From Strigamia acuminata (taxonomy: Eukaryota > Arthropoda > Chilopoda > Geophilomorpha > Linotaeniidae), in assembly GCA_949358305.1 (NCBI GenBank), contig OX442314.1, positions 10,225,060 through 10,285,059 on the forward strand: a DNA stretch of 60,000 bases, read 5' to 3'. Below the pieces are notes generated by a model, which saw nothing but the letters and a program-made list of their open reading frames with translations, did not search any database and was not told the DNA's origin. Below are positions 1-11,240 of the stretch, one piece after another. Each line of letters begins with the position of its first letter. The stretch's first letter is position 1. The translations under genes were made by a program, and so were the position numbers.

Positions 1-844
1 TCGCTTGTTCGGTCAATCTGTACGGTGATGGGCAAGGTATTTGTTAATCTTTTATACAGCGAGGGAAACCAATCTGCAGAAAGAAAGGTTTCTTAGTTAA
101 ATAATTCACAAAAGTTAAGGTAGAAAGTTCAAGGGGGTCGAAGGAGGGGATATACATCCAAACTTGTATAGAGGGGCCAGGTGTTCTGGCTTTAGGAGCA
201 ACACTTTATCCAAACACTGACCGGGCCAAGTGATACTTAACTTGTGTGTCAAATAATCATTAGGTCAAATCTGAATTGAAGAGAGTTTTTAAGTTGGCTT
301 TCCTCTAATCGGTTCTAGCGCTTCAACTATGCGTAGACTCAAATGATTTTTTGTTTACATTATAGTTCCGAATAGCTCATTCCATCAATGATCGTTTTGA
401 CCACTGAAGATAATCGTTTGATCGAAAGGCCTATGGTTTAAAATTAATCTTTTGAAGCGCCATTAATGTCATTAAAATCATTTTATTTATTGTCACAAAG
501 AAAGTGAGCATAGAGATAGATGTTTTTTACATTCCATCATTAGAACATGGAAGTTAAGCAGCAGAACGACTAAAAGTCGCCGGTTTATATTGACGTATGT
601 TTAGTCGACTCCGTTTTTACTTAATGCTGGGCTTTTTTAACAAGGGGGGCTTGTGCCCCTTTGACCCTGCAAACCTAACCTTACCCATTCACAACTCTTC
701 GGAGTCCGAGCCATTTTGTTTTTTCCCACCAGAATTTGAGGCAGGAGTTAAACCATTGGATTTTCTCCATTGCCATAATTCTTCGATCCTAAGACGCTGC
801 GCTGCCGGGGCTTGTCATCTAGCGCGACACTATCTACTGCGACA
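1..844. other. Intergenic spacer, no gene recognised
   Basis: No convincing exon is visible. Short open frames here lack splice context and recognisable protein motifs. Positions 625-665 hold a segment (AACAAGGGGGGCTTGTGCCCC) that recurs in diverged form near 1105-1135, so the stretch is probably repeat-derived. Confidence 0.5.
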
Positions 845-1022
845 CAGAGATCTGTATTGGCGTAAAATCCTTACCCGTTACCCGTCCGTTACCCGTCTCT
901 AAAAAAAATTCTCTATCCTACTTTACCCGTACCCTTCCTGAACGCGATCACGTGTGCCAGAGATGTGCATTGGCGTAAAAACCGTACCCCTTACGGGTAC
1001 GGGTACCCAATGCAGATTTCTG
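845..1022. mobile_element. hAT-like MITE with 8-bp target-site duplication
   Basis: The ends are imperfect inverted repeats: CAGAGATCTGTATTGG at the left, and the reverse complement of the right end reads CAGAAATCTGCATTGG. The element is flanked by near-identical 8-mers, ctgcgaca (837-844) and ctccgaca (1023-1030). Inverted termini beginning CAG with an 8-bp duplication are typical of the hAT superfamily. The interior has repeated ACCCGTT/ACGGGTA blocks and no transposase frame, so it would be non-autonomous. The second CAGAGATGTGCATTGG near 956 suggests a nested or rearranged copy. Confidence 0.65.
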
Positions 1023-1813
1023 CTCCGACATCAATAAACCGCGACTTGGGAAACTGCGACTATACGTATATTTTGGGTTTTTTTTTTTCTTTCTCCTAAG
1101 AAGGGCTAACAAGGGAGGGCTTTTGCCCCTTTTTAAACATTCCTAAAAACGGGGTGTCTTACAATCGATGGTGTCTTAGAATCGAAGAAATACAGTAAGT
1201 CTGGGTAAATCTATATTTCTAAAGGTAGTGCTAGATTGAGGATCAAGTTTGAATGCTGCTTTTATGTTGTTCAATCGAGCAATTTAAAAAAAAAAATCAT
1301 AATAAACTCAGAGGGGACTTACCCTATGATTATCGTGGAAACAGCTTTTTTCCCAGAACCATGCAAGGTGCCGACTTGTTAGTTTATCTTATGTTTTTCA
1401 AAACAGTAGTTACCATGCATGCACTCAATACTTGGTATACAAAATTAATCTGTTGGTATTATCATATCAAGAATTCTTGACAAGTAGGCACCTTATTATT
1501 ATTAAGCAGGAAAAAAGGAAAAAGAATTTAAATTCAAATCAACAAGCATTGTTTGCTTCCACTTGATTAATCAAATATTCAGTGTGGGAAAAGTGGACAC
1601 ATGTGTTTAACTCGCACACCAGGTTCTCAACACCCCTTCACCTCATGAAATTTCCCTCCTTCTCAGTGTATGGATTAATTTAACCCATGATTTTAACCCT
1701 TTGTCACATGAAAAGTTTGTGATTTTATCAATGAAGAATTTACTAATGGAATAAAAGTAGCACGCTACGCTAGCGCTGAATTACTGAATTACGCTGGAGT
1801 AGGTTTTTTATTA

Positions 1814-1987
1814 CAGTCAAAATTGTGTATAACGAATCACAAGGGACCCAAAAAATCGATCCGTTATACCGAGAATTTGTTATATCGAAATTTTTTAACA
1901 TGGTGTTCTATGGCCAGCAATCATTTTTAGGTATTTGTTATATCGATAATTCGTTATATCGCGATCCGTTATAAAGAGTCTCGGCTG
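1814..1987. mobile_element. Tc1/mariner-like MITE (TA duplication)
   Basis: The element starts CAGTCAAAATTGTGTATAACG and its right end, read in reverse complement, starts CAGCCGAGACTCTTTATAACG. It is bounded by TA on both sides (1812-1813 and 1988-1989). Several copies of the GTTATATCG motif fill the interior. There is no open frame for a transposase. CAGT-type termini with a TA target site are characteristic of Tc1/mariner derivatives. Confidence 0.65.
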
Positions 1988-2096
1988 TACAACAAGCACT
2001 ATCCAGGAAATTCACTTCAGCAATGGGAAAATTTTTATTTTTAAGAACAAAAATTCATTTTTGTGTGTAAAAATTGCGTGTACTTTCGTTATCAAC

Positions 2097-2133
2097 ATGG
2101 CTGCGCCAATAGATAATCAACTGACTGCGCAAG
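2097..2133 (+). CDS. MRPS12: Candidate first coding exon of MRPS12
   Basis: A 37-nt segment begins ATGGCTGCGCCAATAG and ends CGCAAG before gtattg. It encodes M-A-A-P-I-D-N-Q-L-T-A-Q plus one base. That phase joins exactly to the acceptor at 5980-5981, giving a 154-residue protein without a stop. The short N-terminus would have to serve as part of the mitochondrial leader. The implied intron is 3.8 kb and holds a MITE and a minisatellite. The assignment rests on phase and donor quality only; another upstream exon is possible. Confidence 0.4.
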
Positions 2134-2500
2134 GTATTGTGGGAAGTGCTTTGGCAGTTATCGCGTTCAGCCAACTCGCTTTGCGTGATCTGGTTTAAAC
2201 GTTTTTAAACTATACAGTTATACCCCGTCCGCTGAACTCTTTATAACTAGTTGTATATATGTAGTGCGAACACAACTAGCTTATCCTAAGCTGGCTTATC
2301 AGTTTTGAAACTAGATAAAATTATCAAGTTTTGGGAACTTTAGTCTTCTACATAAGAACCTCCAAGTTACGAACTTCCAAAGATGGAAACATGCCGTAAA
2401 TTTCTTCAAATTGTGCGGCAGCGCGTAAGTTAGTTTGCGTGTCAGTCCTCATATGTCTTCAGCTGTTGTACTTTTCAAAGTAAGATTAAAAATGTTTTCA

Positions 2501-2877
2501 TTAAATAGGATTAACAATTTTTCCACCTTGTACACCTTTGCTGGACTTAAGATCAATTCGACTTGCAAACGCATTCTCGGCACAGAACTTATTCCCTGTT
2601 ACAACTCCTGGCAAATAGTATTTCATATTTTTTTCCAATACTTGATTTTCCTTTTTGTATTTTTCTAATTGATAAATAAAAAGATATTGTCTCACTTAAA
2701 AACGCTGTTTTATTCTAAATAAAGTGTAGTTTCTAAATTTCTCAACAGTTTATTACCATCGTCTCTTTTATCTTTGTTATGGCCAGCCAAAGTGAGAAGA
2801 TGAGTGCTGGGAAAAAAGTATTCGATACTATTTGCCAGGGGTTGTATACGCCGCTGAATCCGAGAGTTTGCGGAAGA
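2501..2877. repeat. Diverged inverted pair of a coding-like fragment
   Basis: The minus strand around 2590-2650 and the plus strand around 2795-2855 share about 50 bp of similar sequence (both contain ATACTATTTGCCAGG). Translated, both give a related peptide: minus E-K-N-M-K-Y-Y-L-P-G-V-V, plus E-K-S-I-R-Y-Y-L-P-G-V-V. The minus copy continues open to about 2501 and follows a possible acceptor (ttatcaattag). The parent protein is not recognised; two decayed copies of a transposon or gene fragment are the simplest reading. Confidence 0.4.
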
Positions 2878-3199
2878 GTACGTGTGGCGTTATAAAATGT
2901 GAGGTTGTAACCTTATAATTGTAGTTTAAATTCATAAATTTGCGTTTGCCAGTTAGCACTTTTGCGTTCTAATGCTATCTTTCTACTTTTACTGTCCATT
3001 TTATGTGAATTTTAGAGTTATAGATTGAAAATGCTGGTGTTTGACGAGTGATTTGTATTAAAAAGGGTGTAAATCGATGTGTTTGAGTTTAGTTGTGTAG
3101 AATTCGGGGACCACCTGGCGGTGTTTACGTGAGTGGCTAAATTTAGGGTCATTTGAGGTGGTGTGTGGGCAAACTAAGGCGGCTTTTCCTGTCGCCGCT

Positions 3200-3390
3200 A
3201 CGACTCGTCTAAATGGGATCCAAAGTGGGGCACGTGCCGAGAACTGGGCCAATTATGAAAGCCACGAGCTGGGGATCACCGGAGCGGAGAGAAGCGGGTC
3301 CCATGATCTCGATTCATCCACCTGGCGGCGAAATGCGAGTTGGGTTTGCCGTTAGTTGTGAATGCGAACATATGGTGTTTGGAAGTTGAA
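3200..3390 (+). other. GC-richer island with short open frames, unassigned
   Basis: This stretch is clearly less AT-rich than its surroundings, and more than one plus frame stays open for 55-65 codons (for example ATG at 3213). No family motif, good splice pair or homology could be recognised. It may be an unannotated exon, a 5' UTR or promoter sequence, or repeat-derived. Confidence 0.25.
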
Positions 3391-3514
3391 ATGAAATGTG
3401 GGTTCATTGATTTTAGTGTTTGGCTCAATTTGTAAACCGCTAATTATGTCACCCAATCTGCTAATTGCTTTTTGGTTACGTTGTTACTGATTTGTAGGTG
3501 GATTAAAACTATTA

Positions 3515-3990
3515 AAAAAGGGAGAAACCTAGCGGAAAATAGCTGAAATAAGCCTTTTTATATATAAAAATATCTGAAATAAGCTTTTTTACGCCTAAAA
3601 ATATCTGAAATAAGCCATTTTATGCCTAAAAATATTTGAAATAAGCCATTTTATGAAAAAAAAATTGAAATAAGCTATTTTATACATAAAACTATCTGAA
3701 ATAAGCCATTTTATGCCTGTAAATATCTGAAATAAGCCATTTTATGCCTAAAAATATTTGAAATAAGCCATTTTATGCAACAAAAAAAATTGAAATAAGC
3801 TATTTTATACATATAAATATCTGAAATAAGCCATTTTATGCCTAAAAATGTCTGAATTAAGCTATTTTATAGGTAAAAACTATTAAAATAAACTGTTTTA
3901 TAGCTTAAAATGTTGTTACCATTCAATAGCGACAATCAGCGAAATGTAAAGAACAGCGCAAAATGATTACGAAATTAGAAATTCAACTGG
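3515..3990. repeat. Composite repeat, copy 1: 31-bp minisatellite plus shared end block
   Basis: About ten degenerate units of 31 bp (core CTGAAATAAGCCATTTTATG) run from about 3540 to 3900. They are followed by a non-repetitive block at 3925-3990 containing GAACAGCGCAAAATGATTA. The same order, array then block, recurs at about 6655-7165 in the same orientation. This makes it one dispersed repeat family, not two independent satellites. Confidence 0.8.
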
Positions 3991-3999
3991 GAAAAAAAC

Positions 4000-5490
4000 A
4001 GATATTGTAAATCGTTGCTTCCCGGAATCCCGGACGAATCGTCGAAAACGGGTATTCAACGAGCCGAGTCGGCAATACCCAGCCGAAGGTAAAAAGGTCA
4101 AAAACTAACCGATCGACCGTTCCCATTCGAACACAAAAGTTAAGCACCAACCGCATCTACCGCCACAACCCACCTCCAATGGGCTTTTCTGCAGTTTCCG
4201 GACTCCCAAACGTCACGAAACGCCAAAATTGAGATAAAAACCCGTAAAGTAAATTTTACCGGGCACTTAAAACAAAAGAGAGAAGATACTAAATATTAAT
4301 TTTTGTGGATTTAGCATTTTATTACGCCCATATGTTTGCTAATAAAATGAAGTAAAACGGAAAAAGTTCGCGTGCAGAGTGGGTTAGTGGGCACAATCTA
4401 TTTCAGTACTATAAATGTGTTGATTCAGAGGCAACTGGTCAATTAACATTGTGCATGCACCCCTGCAACAAAGGAAATGATTGTATTGCGTTATAGCAGT
4501 TAAAACTCTCCCTCCTTTTCATCATTGCTGCGGTTCACTTGTGGTCACTCTGCTATTCCACTAACCCTAAAATTATTTTTTTTTTTTTTTTTGAAAAGTA
4601 AATCAACAAATTTCGCGTTGTCAAGACAAAAAAAAATTGTTTTACCTCGACGGCCCTTCATCAATAAGAGTAATTAGCTAAAAAAAAGTAATAATTTTTT
4701 CATGTTTTTTATATATAAAAATGATGGTCGCTTTTTATTATTTTTATCTCCATCACTTAATTAATAATAAATGACCAGCACATGCAACAAGTCATTAAAT
4801 GTTTCAATGTCGTATTTTTGAGTGTAGAGTTTTTATTTATTTACACAAAGGAATTAGGAAAATAAATTGAATAGTAAAATCCTGGCTTTTATAATTAGTG
4901 GATTGTTTTTATCGGCTATTAAGAGACTCGACGGATATTAAATTTTGTTGACATGTATTGAATTATGTTGAAATGTATTGCAATGTATTTTGAAATGCAT
5001 TGTTTAATGTACAAATAATTTACTTAATTCTGCGAAATGCTGTACAATCGTGGAAAAAAATAAATTGTCTTTTTTTCCGTTTCTTGTTTGTGTAGTGTAC
5101 CAAATGGGCTACCATACTTGTGCTTTGTATAGTTGTATCACCTGGGCTCCAATTGCGCGCGGGGATTAAAAAGTTGTGCTAAATGCGCAGACAAATTACC
5201 TTTTTCAATAAATGAAGAAAAGTTTATGACAATTGTAATTTATAAGAACTAATCTGCATTTTATGTCTTAAATATATAAAAGCCAGACTAAGGTATATCT
5301 TTTTAAGTAGTTCGCAAGTCTGTATATGACCGATTGGGCCTCCAATTACGCGCGGGAAAAAATAGCACACGGGTGCAGAATTAGAAGATTTACGGTATTG
5401 ATTACTGGAAGTAGGGGTACTGGTACTGACCCGGCCTTGTTTCATATCGTATATTGTAAACAATCGCTCACAGTAAGGGGTTTTCATTAA
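4000..5490. other. Non-coding spacer (or MRPS12 intron), repeat fragments only
   Basis: No exon is recognised. Poly-T runs occur at about 4575-4592. A short block, GGGC(C)TCCAATT(A/G)CGCGCGGG, occurs twice, near 5144-5165 and 5337-5358, in direct orientation, suggesting another degenerate repeat. Simple AT-rich sequence fills the remainder. Confidence 0.5.
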
Positions 5491-5491
5491 C

Positions 5492-5944
5492 TGAGCGATT
5501 AGTTGATTACTTTGATTAGTCGATTACTTGATGTGTCATGTGACTGGATTCAACCAATCCTGAGAATAATCATTTCATCAAATAAGCAACTAAGCAACTA
5601 ATCAAGTAATCACCCCAAATCATAATTTTCTGCTGACTTGGGCCGATTATAAGTGCTTTCTCAACTGAAACCAACATGGCGGCGCCAGACCCGCTTCAAC
5701 TACACAAGGTCATAATTTAGCAAAGTCTGCTCAGTTTAGGTTAAACTGAACACATGAAACGAGTTAGGTAGTTGCAATTATTATTTGTAGGAACTTTTTT
5801 TTAAACAATTGCAACGTATTTAGATCACAATTTAAACAATTCCGCCCATCGGAGCAATAATCACATAATCAGATTTTTGTTGGGCCCTCAATAATTGAGT
5901 GATTATGATTATTGCAACAATCAACTAATCACAATAATCGCTCA
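5492..5944. mobile_element. MITE-like element with TGAGCGATTA inverted ends
   Basis: The left end reads TGAGCGATTAGTTGATTAC; the right end in reverse complement reads TGAGCGATTATTGTGATTAG. The interior contains many GATTA/TAATC motifs and a central CAACATGGCGGCGCC. No transposase frame is present and no clear target-site duplication was found, so the superfamily is unassigned. It ends 38 bp before the MRPS12 exon acceptor site. Confidence 0.55.
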
Positions 5945-5981
5945 TTTAATAAAAATTAAAAATTTTTATTTTGTTTTTTAG

Positions 5982-6409
5982 GTTTCTCGACCCCGTTGAA
6001 TTTGGCGGGTCCTCTGGTGAGTCGAGTGTGCGGATTCCATATTACGGGCGCGCAGTTTGAGCTGGATAAAGGTGAGAAGGAGCTGATACGGATGCACCGG
6101 ACGGGTCCGATATACAAAGTGAGGCCCAAGAGAAGCGTGTTGGACGGGCGGCCTCAGATGAGGGGTGTGGTGATCAGAACTTTGATCAAGAAGCCGAGGA
6201 AGCCGAATTCGGCCAATAGGAAGTGCGTGTTGTTGCGGCTGAGTAATGGGAAGGAGGCGGTTGCGTATGTGCCGGGCGTGGGACACAATTTGCAGGAACA
6301 CAATGTGGTGTTGGTCGAGGCTAGTCGCTTGCAGGACGTTAGTGGGGTCAAGATGAAGGTGATTCGGGGGAAATATGATTGTGCTCATGTTATTAAGAAT
6401 AGTAAATGA
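5982..6409 (+). CDS. MRPS12: Mitochondrial small ribosomal subunit protein uS12m (main exon)
   Basis: This exon encodes almost all of a uS12m protein, a component of the decoding centre of the mitochondrial small ribosomal subunit; the fly orthologue is tko. The invariant block K-K-P-R-K-P-N-S-A-N-R-K-C is followed by Y-V-P-G-V-G-H-N-L-Q-E-H-N, and the C-terminus V-R/I-R-G-K-Y-D-C-A-H-V is typical of animal mitochondrial S12. The exon opens after a pyrimidine-rich acceptor (AG at 5980-5981) in phase 1 and reads F-S-T-P-L-N-L-A-G. There is no in-frame ATG at the exon start, so an upstream exon is required. The stop is TGA at 6407-6409 and AATAAA lies at 6460. The usual length for the family fits. 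Confidence 0.97.
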
Positions 6410-6654
6410 GGTGGCGGTGTTGTTTTTGATGATTTTTTTGTTTGTAGTTTTTTTTTGTGAATAAAGGAATTTGTTGTGATCGATGGTGTTGAGTGGATTT
6501 TCATGCGGGAGGTGGTGGAGGCGATGCGGCAGAGATTGGAGGTTTTCCCGTTTGAAATGGTTTTTATTTTTATTTTTTAAATTTATGTGAAAAAAAAAAT
6601 CATTAATTTTTTTATAGGTATTTTATGGGGAAAAATTAACTGATTGAAGCTATT

Positions 6655-7165
6655 AAAGGGGGAATAAGGTATTTAACGGGGAAAAATAGCTGAAATGAGC
6701 GAAGTTGTGGTTAAAAATAGCTTTAATAGGTGAATAGTTAAAAAAAAGATGAAATAGGAAATTTACTGTCAGAAATAGATGAAATAAGTTAATTTATTTA
6801 CAAAATTGTTGAAATAACAGAATTTATAGCCAAAAATAGCTAAAATAAAGGAATTTAAAGTCGAAAATGGATGAAATTTGCAAATTTATAGCCAAAAATG
6901 GCTGAAATAGCGAATTTATAGCCAAAAATGGCTGAAATAAGCAAATTTATAGCCAAAAACGGCTGGAATAAGCAAATTTATAGTAAAAAATGGCTGGAAT
7001 AAGCGAGTTTATAGCCAAAAATAGCTGGAATAAGTGAATTTATAGCCAAAAGTAGCTGGAATAAGCGAATTTATAACCAAAAATAATGCTTGGAACCGAT
7101 AACGACAATTAGCGATACGCGACGAACAGCGCCAAATGATTATGAAATTATAAATTCAACCGGTA
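6655..7165. repeat. Composite repeat, copy 2: 31-bp minisatellite plus shared end block
   Basis: Units of 31 bp (core AGCTGGAATAAGCGAATTTA) run from about 6690 to 7085. They are followed at 7098-7162 by a block containing GAACAGCGCCAAATGATTA that matches the block ending copy 1. The array consensus has diverged from copy 1, but the AATAGCTGAAATAAGC start is shared. Both copies lie in the same orientation and bracket the MRPS12 exon. Confidence 0.8.
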
Positions 7166-7169
7166 AAGT

Positions 7170-8385
7170 GAAATTCTAGACGAGGTAATTGTCTCGCTTC
7201 CTCGAAACATATGACCATCTCACTATTTTAAATTTACTTAAAAAATATATCTTAAAAAAAAAAATCCAAAAAAAAAATAAATTCTTTAAAATTTTATTCA
7301 CAAAAACGCGCAGACGTGGAAGCCAAACACCATTGTCCATCAACCCAGACATAATTACTTTGCATTTTTATTTACTGCACACAAACCACCAGATCCCCGA
7401 TAACTCTTACGTGCTTTTGGCCATTTAACGAGCCCTCGCAACAAGAAACGAACCCGTAACAATTTTTATGCACCAATTTGCTGTCATCGCTGATGCACTC
7501 ATCACACGACCAACACGCACCGCCTCCACCAATCCCCGCACTCCGGGCGGAGACCACTGACCATCCCCATTGGCCAAGTCACTTTGGGCTCATCCGCGCA
7601 CCCCCCAATGGCAGAAAACCACTTTGCACTAATAAATAATAAATATTTAATTCGAAATAAATGAAAAATACAAAGAAAAAAAATTTTTTTCTTTCAATTT
7701 TCAAATTTTTTCCGCCATTTTGGAAGTGAAAGTGGACAGTGGTCAGTTGTTTTGGTCACTCGATGTTGGTTTTGAGTGTTTGTACTTTTTGCACCCCTTT
7801 GGCCGGCCTTGTGATGTCCCCTTTGGGTAAAACGAGAGGGAAGGGGTTTTGGCAGCTGGTCATTGGCCACTGGTTGCTATTTTTAGCCTGGGCGAGTGAC
7901 CTCGGTGGACCGTGGAGTTGAAAGGGTTAAAACACAAAAGATGTGGGTTGGGGACTTGCAGATAGAAGACGCAACTGAAATCTCCCTTGCTTGCTGCCAG
8001 GATGGGGACCAGGGGGGACCAGGGGGAGCCTTGTGTGTGTGTGTGTAAAGGGTTACACAGATGTTGAATAAAGATTTTTGTCGCGCTAAAAATAAAACTT
8101 TTTGTTTTGTTTTGTTTTGTTTTGGGCAGTGGGTGGTTTTTTGGGGGGTGGGGGGTTTGTTTTGATGGTTTTTTGGGGTTTTGGGGGGAATGTGTAGGTT
8201 TTTGGAGGTTGTTGAAGGAAAAATGGATGTTTTGGGGGTTTTTTTTACTCATTTTTTTGGTAAAAAATTTGTTGGTTTTTTTTTTTTTTGGTTTTTTATT
8301 CGATGTGTGTGGAATTTTTCATTGGTTTTTAGGTGTTGGGGTTTTTTTTTTTGGTCAATTTTGGGCCTAAAACAGGAAACATTGG
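7170..8385. other. Intergenic spacer
   Basis: No gene is recognised. The part from 7560 to 8050 is less AT-rich and contains GGTCA/TGACC words. From 8100 to 8370 the plus strand is almost purely G and T, so open frames there are compositional artefacts. Confidence 0.5.
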
Positions 8386-8945
8386 GTCTAAATGGGTAAA
8401 AATTTAGAAAAATGTGCAAAAATTTGGAAAAGGTGCACAAATTTAGGGAATTGTGAATAAAAGAGTAAAAATTTAGGGAATTGTGAATAAAAGAGCAAAA
8501 ATTTAGGGAATTGTGAATAAAAGAACAAAAATTTAGTAAAGTTGAGAAAATGTAGGAAAATGTGCAAAAATTTGTGAAAATTTGAAAAAATGTGTATAAA
8601 TTGTGCGAAAATTGACAATAAAATGCGCAAAAATTGAGCACAGTGTGAACAATTCTGCAAAAATTTGAGTAAATGCTCAAAAAATGTGCACAAATTTGAG
8701 TAAATCCTCAAAAAATGTGCAAAAATTTGAGTAAATCCTCAAAAAATGTGCAAAAATTTGAGTAAATCCTCAAAAAATGTGCAAAAATTTGAGTAAATCC
8801 TCAAAAAATGTGCAAAAATTTGAGTAAATCCTCAAAAAATGTGCAAAAATTTGAGTAAATGCTCATAAAATGTGCAAAAATTTGAGTAAATGCTCATAAA
8901 ATGTGCAAAAATTTGAGTAAATGCTCAAAAAATGTGCAAAAATAC
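8385..8945. repeat. Minisatellite, 31-bp units
   Basis: The first third has units with the core TTTAGGGAATTGTGAATAAA. The rest has units with the core AATGTGCAAAAATTTGAGTA followed by AATCCTCA or AATGCTCA. Both versions are 31 bp long. Individual A- or T-tracts recur about every 10 bp within the unit. Confidence 0.9.
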
Positions 8946-9109
8946 CAAATCTTTTTAAACTTTTGCCTTTTGCGATCCACTTTCGTCTATGAAATTTTTA
9001 CGCGACCACGGCTATGAGTATATAACTTACAAATCAAACATTTTTCGTGACCCTCACACGACCCACAGTTTAAGCAGCCCTGTCCCACACCAATCTTACA
9101 AACCCCACC

Positions 9110-9442
9110 AATCATTAAACCCTCCCCTCCATCCAATCCCAAAAAAAACCCAAAACCATCAATCCCCCCACCAAACCCCCAAAAATTCAAACCCAAAAAA
9201 AAAAACCAAAAAATCCCCCCCAAAAAAAGAAATCCGCACTCTATTGGTCAAGCAAAGCGGTCAACCAATCGATTCTATCCCCCCTGTTTATTATGCCACA
9301 CGCTCATGTAAAATGACAGTCAGATGGCGCATGCCCGTGCAATCGAGAGCCAACCACGTGACTTAACCAATCCCAACCCCCAATCCTTCTTGACAAACAC
9401 ACAGCGGTCACTCTCGACCAAACAACACCAAAAAATCCAAAA
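9110..9442 (+). promoter_or_regulatory. Presumed upstream region of the bZIP gene
   Basis: From 9110 to 9235 the plus strand is nearly free of G and rich in C and A, a marked strand asymmetry. An E-box, CACGTGAC, lies at 9355-9362, about 80 bp before the start codon. No TATA box in a convincing position was found. Promoter function is inferred from position only. Confidence 0.35.
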
Positions 9443-10396
9443 ATGCCCAGCGACTCGGACCCTCCGACAGCCTGGTGGTCGCCAAACACCGACCAACAAC
9501 ACCAACCGCTCGATTTCTCGACCAAACCCCGAGTGCGCGCGTACCAACCGCCGCACCAACCGCCGCCCTCGAGCCGCTCGCCGGCGCTCAAATTTCATCA
9601 CCGGCCCAACCCGGATCGCGCGCCGACGAGCAGCGACAGCACGCCGCTCACGATGGGCTTCTTCCGGCCGGGCCAACACTCGCCTCCGCCGGCGCCGCCG
9701 ATGCCGTTGCATTTCAACTTTTTAGACCCGATGATGGGCATGAACGATTCCTTTCGACCTGCCGGACTTCTAGGCGGTCTATCGCAGCTGCCTTTCTCGT
9801 TTTTAGACAATCGCAGACCGTCGGCGAAGAATATGCGCCCGTTTAAGGCCTACCCGAGAGATCCATTGGCCTTACCGTTGGGATATTGCGGCTTATCGTC
9901 ACCAGTTGTCCCCATGGATATTCAGCAGGGGCTGTTATTAAATGACGACGCGTATGTGGATTTTCGGAAAAACGTGCTGTTGGCGAGTTCCGGGGCCACC
10001 GGACAGGTGAGGGAACGTGAGGAGAGGGGGAAGGGGTCCCCGAAGCCGTGCGGGGACGCTGGGGAACGTGAGAGGATCGAGAGAGATGAGGACGAGACGG
10101 CCGCGTCGTCACTGTCGCCCGACTCGTCGCCGCCATCTTCGTCGACGTCGTGCGCGGTGAGCGGGAAGAGGAAGCCGAGAACTTTGCCGGATGAATTGAA
10201 GGATGATGCGTATTGGGAGAGGAGGAGGAAGAATAATGAGGCGGCGAAGAGGTCGCGTGATGCGAGGCGGGCGAAGGAGGACGAGATCGCGATCAGGGCC
10301 GCCTATTTGGAGCAGGAGAATCTGAGATTGAAGGTGGAACTGGCGACGATGAAAACTGAGACGAATCGGCTCAGGTGTTTGCTTTATAATAGTTGA
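9443..10396 (+). CDS. bZIP transcription factor, giant/CES-2/PAR-like
   Basis: A single exon encodes 317 residues with no interrupting intron. The C-terminal 75 residues form a bZIP domain: [23 protein letters not shown] (basic region, about 248-276), then [13 protein letters not shown] and leucine heptads to the end. This resembles Drosophila Giant and nematode CES-2 more than vertebrate PAR factors, because the extended PAR region is not evident. An early P-L-D-F-S-T-K at about residue 28 resembles CtBP-type co-repressor motifs (inference). The middle is low-complexity, Pro/Ser/Glu-rich. Exon GC is much higher than the flanks. AATAAA at 10552 is a plausible polyadenylation signal. Nuclear DNA-binding regulator by family; target genes are unknown. 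Confidence 0.92.
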   Translation: MPSDSDPPTAWWSPNTDQQHQPLDFSTKPRVRAYQPPHQPPPSSRSPALKFHHRPNPDRAPTSSDSTPLTMGFFRPGQHSPPPAPPMPLHFNFLDPMMGMNDSFRPAGLLGGLSQLPFSFLDNRRPSAKNMRPFKAYPRDPLALPLGYCGLSSPVVPMDIQQGLLLNDDAYVDFRKNVLLASSGATGQVREREERGKGSPKPCGDAGERERIERDEDETAASSLSPDSSPPSSSTSCAVSGKRKPRTLPDELKDDAYWERRRKNNEAAKRSRDARRAKEDEIAIRAAYLEQENLRLKVELATMKTETNRLRCLLYNS

Positions 10397-10854
10397 CATT
10401 TGGTGGTACCGTGAACTGTGAACGTGAAATTTTGCTCAAGTTTTTTTTATTTTTATTTTTTTTTGTGTTATTTTATTTTTTGCTGTAAATTGTGTAGTAG
10501 ATAATAAGAAATATTTATTTTGGAATTATAGTTTTGTTGTGGATGTTGAGGAATAAAAATTATTGAATGATGAGGTTGTGTTGTTGTTGTTTTTTTTTTA
10601 GATTGTGTTTAGATTTGGGTGGAAAAGTGAGGTTTTGTTGGGAGATTTATGAAAGTTTGGTCGGAAAAGTGAAACAATGTTGAGGTTAGGCTGAGGTTTG
10701 TGAGAAAAGGTTGGGGTTTTGACTGGGAAAGTTGTGAAGGAGGGAGATTGGTCGGAAAAGTAGTGACGCATTTATTGGTAAACGTGGAGGTTACGAGTTG
10801 AAAATTACTCAATGCTTTTCCGTAGACTATAAAACTTAGAAATCTCCTCATATA

Positions 10855-11240
10855 AGTTGAAAATTCGGTGGTAAAAAAAACCAGAAAAGTTGAAAATTCG
10901 GTGGTAAAAACCCAGAAAAGATGAAAATTAGGTGGTAAAACCCCAGAAAAGATGAAAATTCGGTGGTAAAAACGCAGAAAAGTTGAAAATTAGGTGGTAA
11001 AAAACCAGAAAAGTTGAAAATTCGGTGGTAAAAACGCAGAAAAGTTGAAAATTCGGTGGTAAAAACCAAGAAAAGTTGAAAAATCGATGGTAAAAACTCA
11101 GAAAAGTTGAAAATCCGGTGCTAAAAAAACTGAAAAGTTGAAAATTCGATGGTAAACATCCAGAAAAGTTGAAAATTCGGTGGCAAAAACCCAGAAAACT
11201 TGAGAATTTGGGGGTAAAAATCCAGAAAACTTGAAATATT
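10855..11240. repeat. Minisatellite, 31-bp units
   Basis: About twelve units carry the core AAAATTCGGTGGTAAAAACC followed by CAGAAAAGTTG; the spacing is 31 bp. The three A-tracts in each unit sit roughly 10-11 bp apart. It lies about 460 bp downstream of the bZIP gene. Phenylalanine-rich minus-strand frames across it are products of the repeat. Confidence 0.9.

Noticed and set aside
2779-2877. ATG-initiated 33-codon segment with a good donor, considered as exon 1 of MRPS12
   Set aside because: Its phase (0) does not fit the MRPS12 acceptor, and the DNA is part of an inverted duplicated fragment whose other frame is the conserved one.
3158-3355. 65-codon plus-strand frame starting at 3158
   Set aside because: Other frames here are equally open, no protein family is recognisable and there is no splice support; it is kept only as an unassigned GC-rich island.
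4020-4260. GC-richer block considered for 5S rRNA or tRNA genes
   Set aside because: No cloverleaf, box A/B pair or 5S-like internal control region could be found on either strand.
5676-5708. ATGGCGGCGCC exon-like start with donor at AAG-gtcata, considered as exon 1 of MRPS12
   Set aside because: It lies inside a MITE-like element and is in the wrong phase for the exon at 5982.
9324-9725. Arg/Thr-rich plus-strand frame overlapping the bZIP start
   Set aside because: It is an out-of-frame reading of the GC-rich bZIP exon; the frame starting at 9443 carries the bZIP domain.
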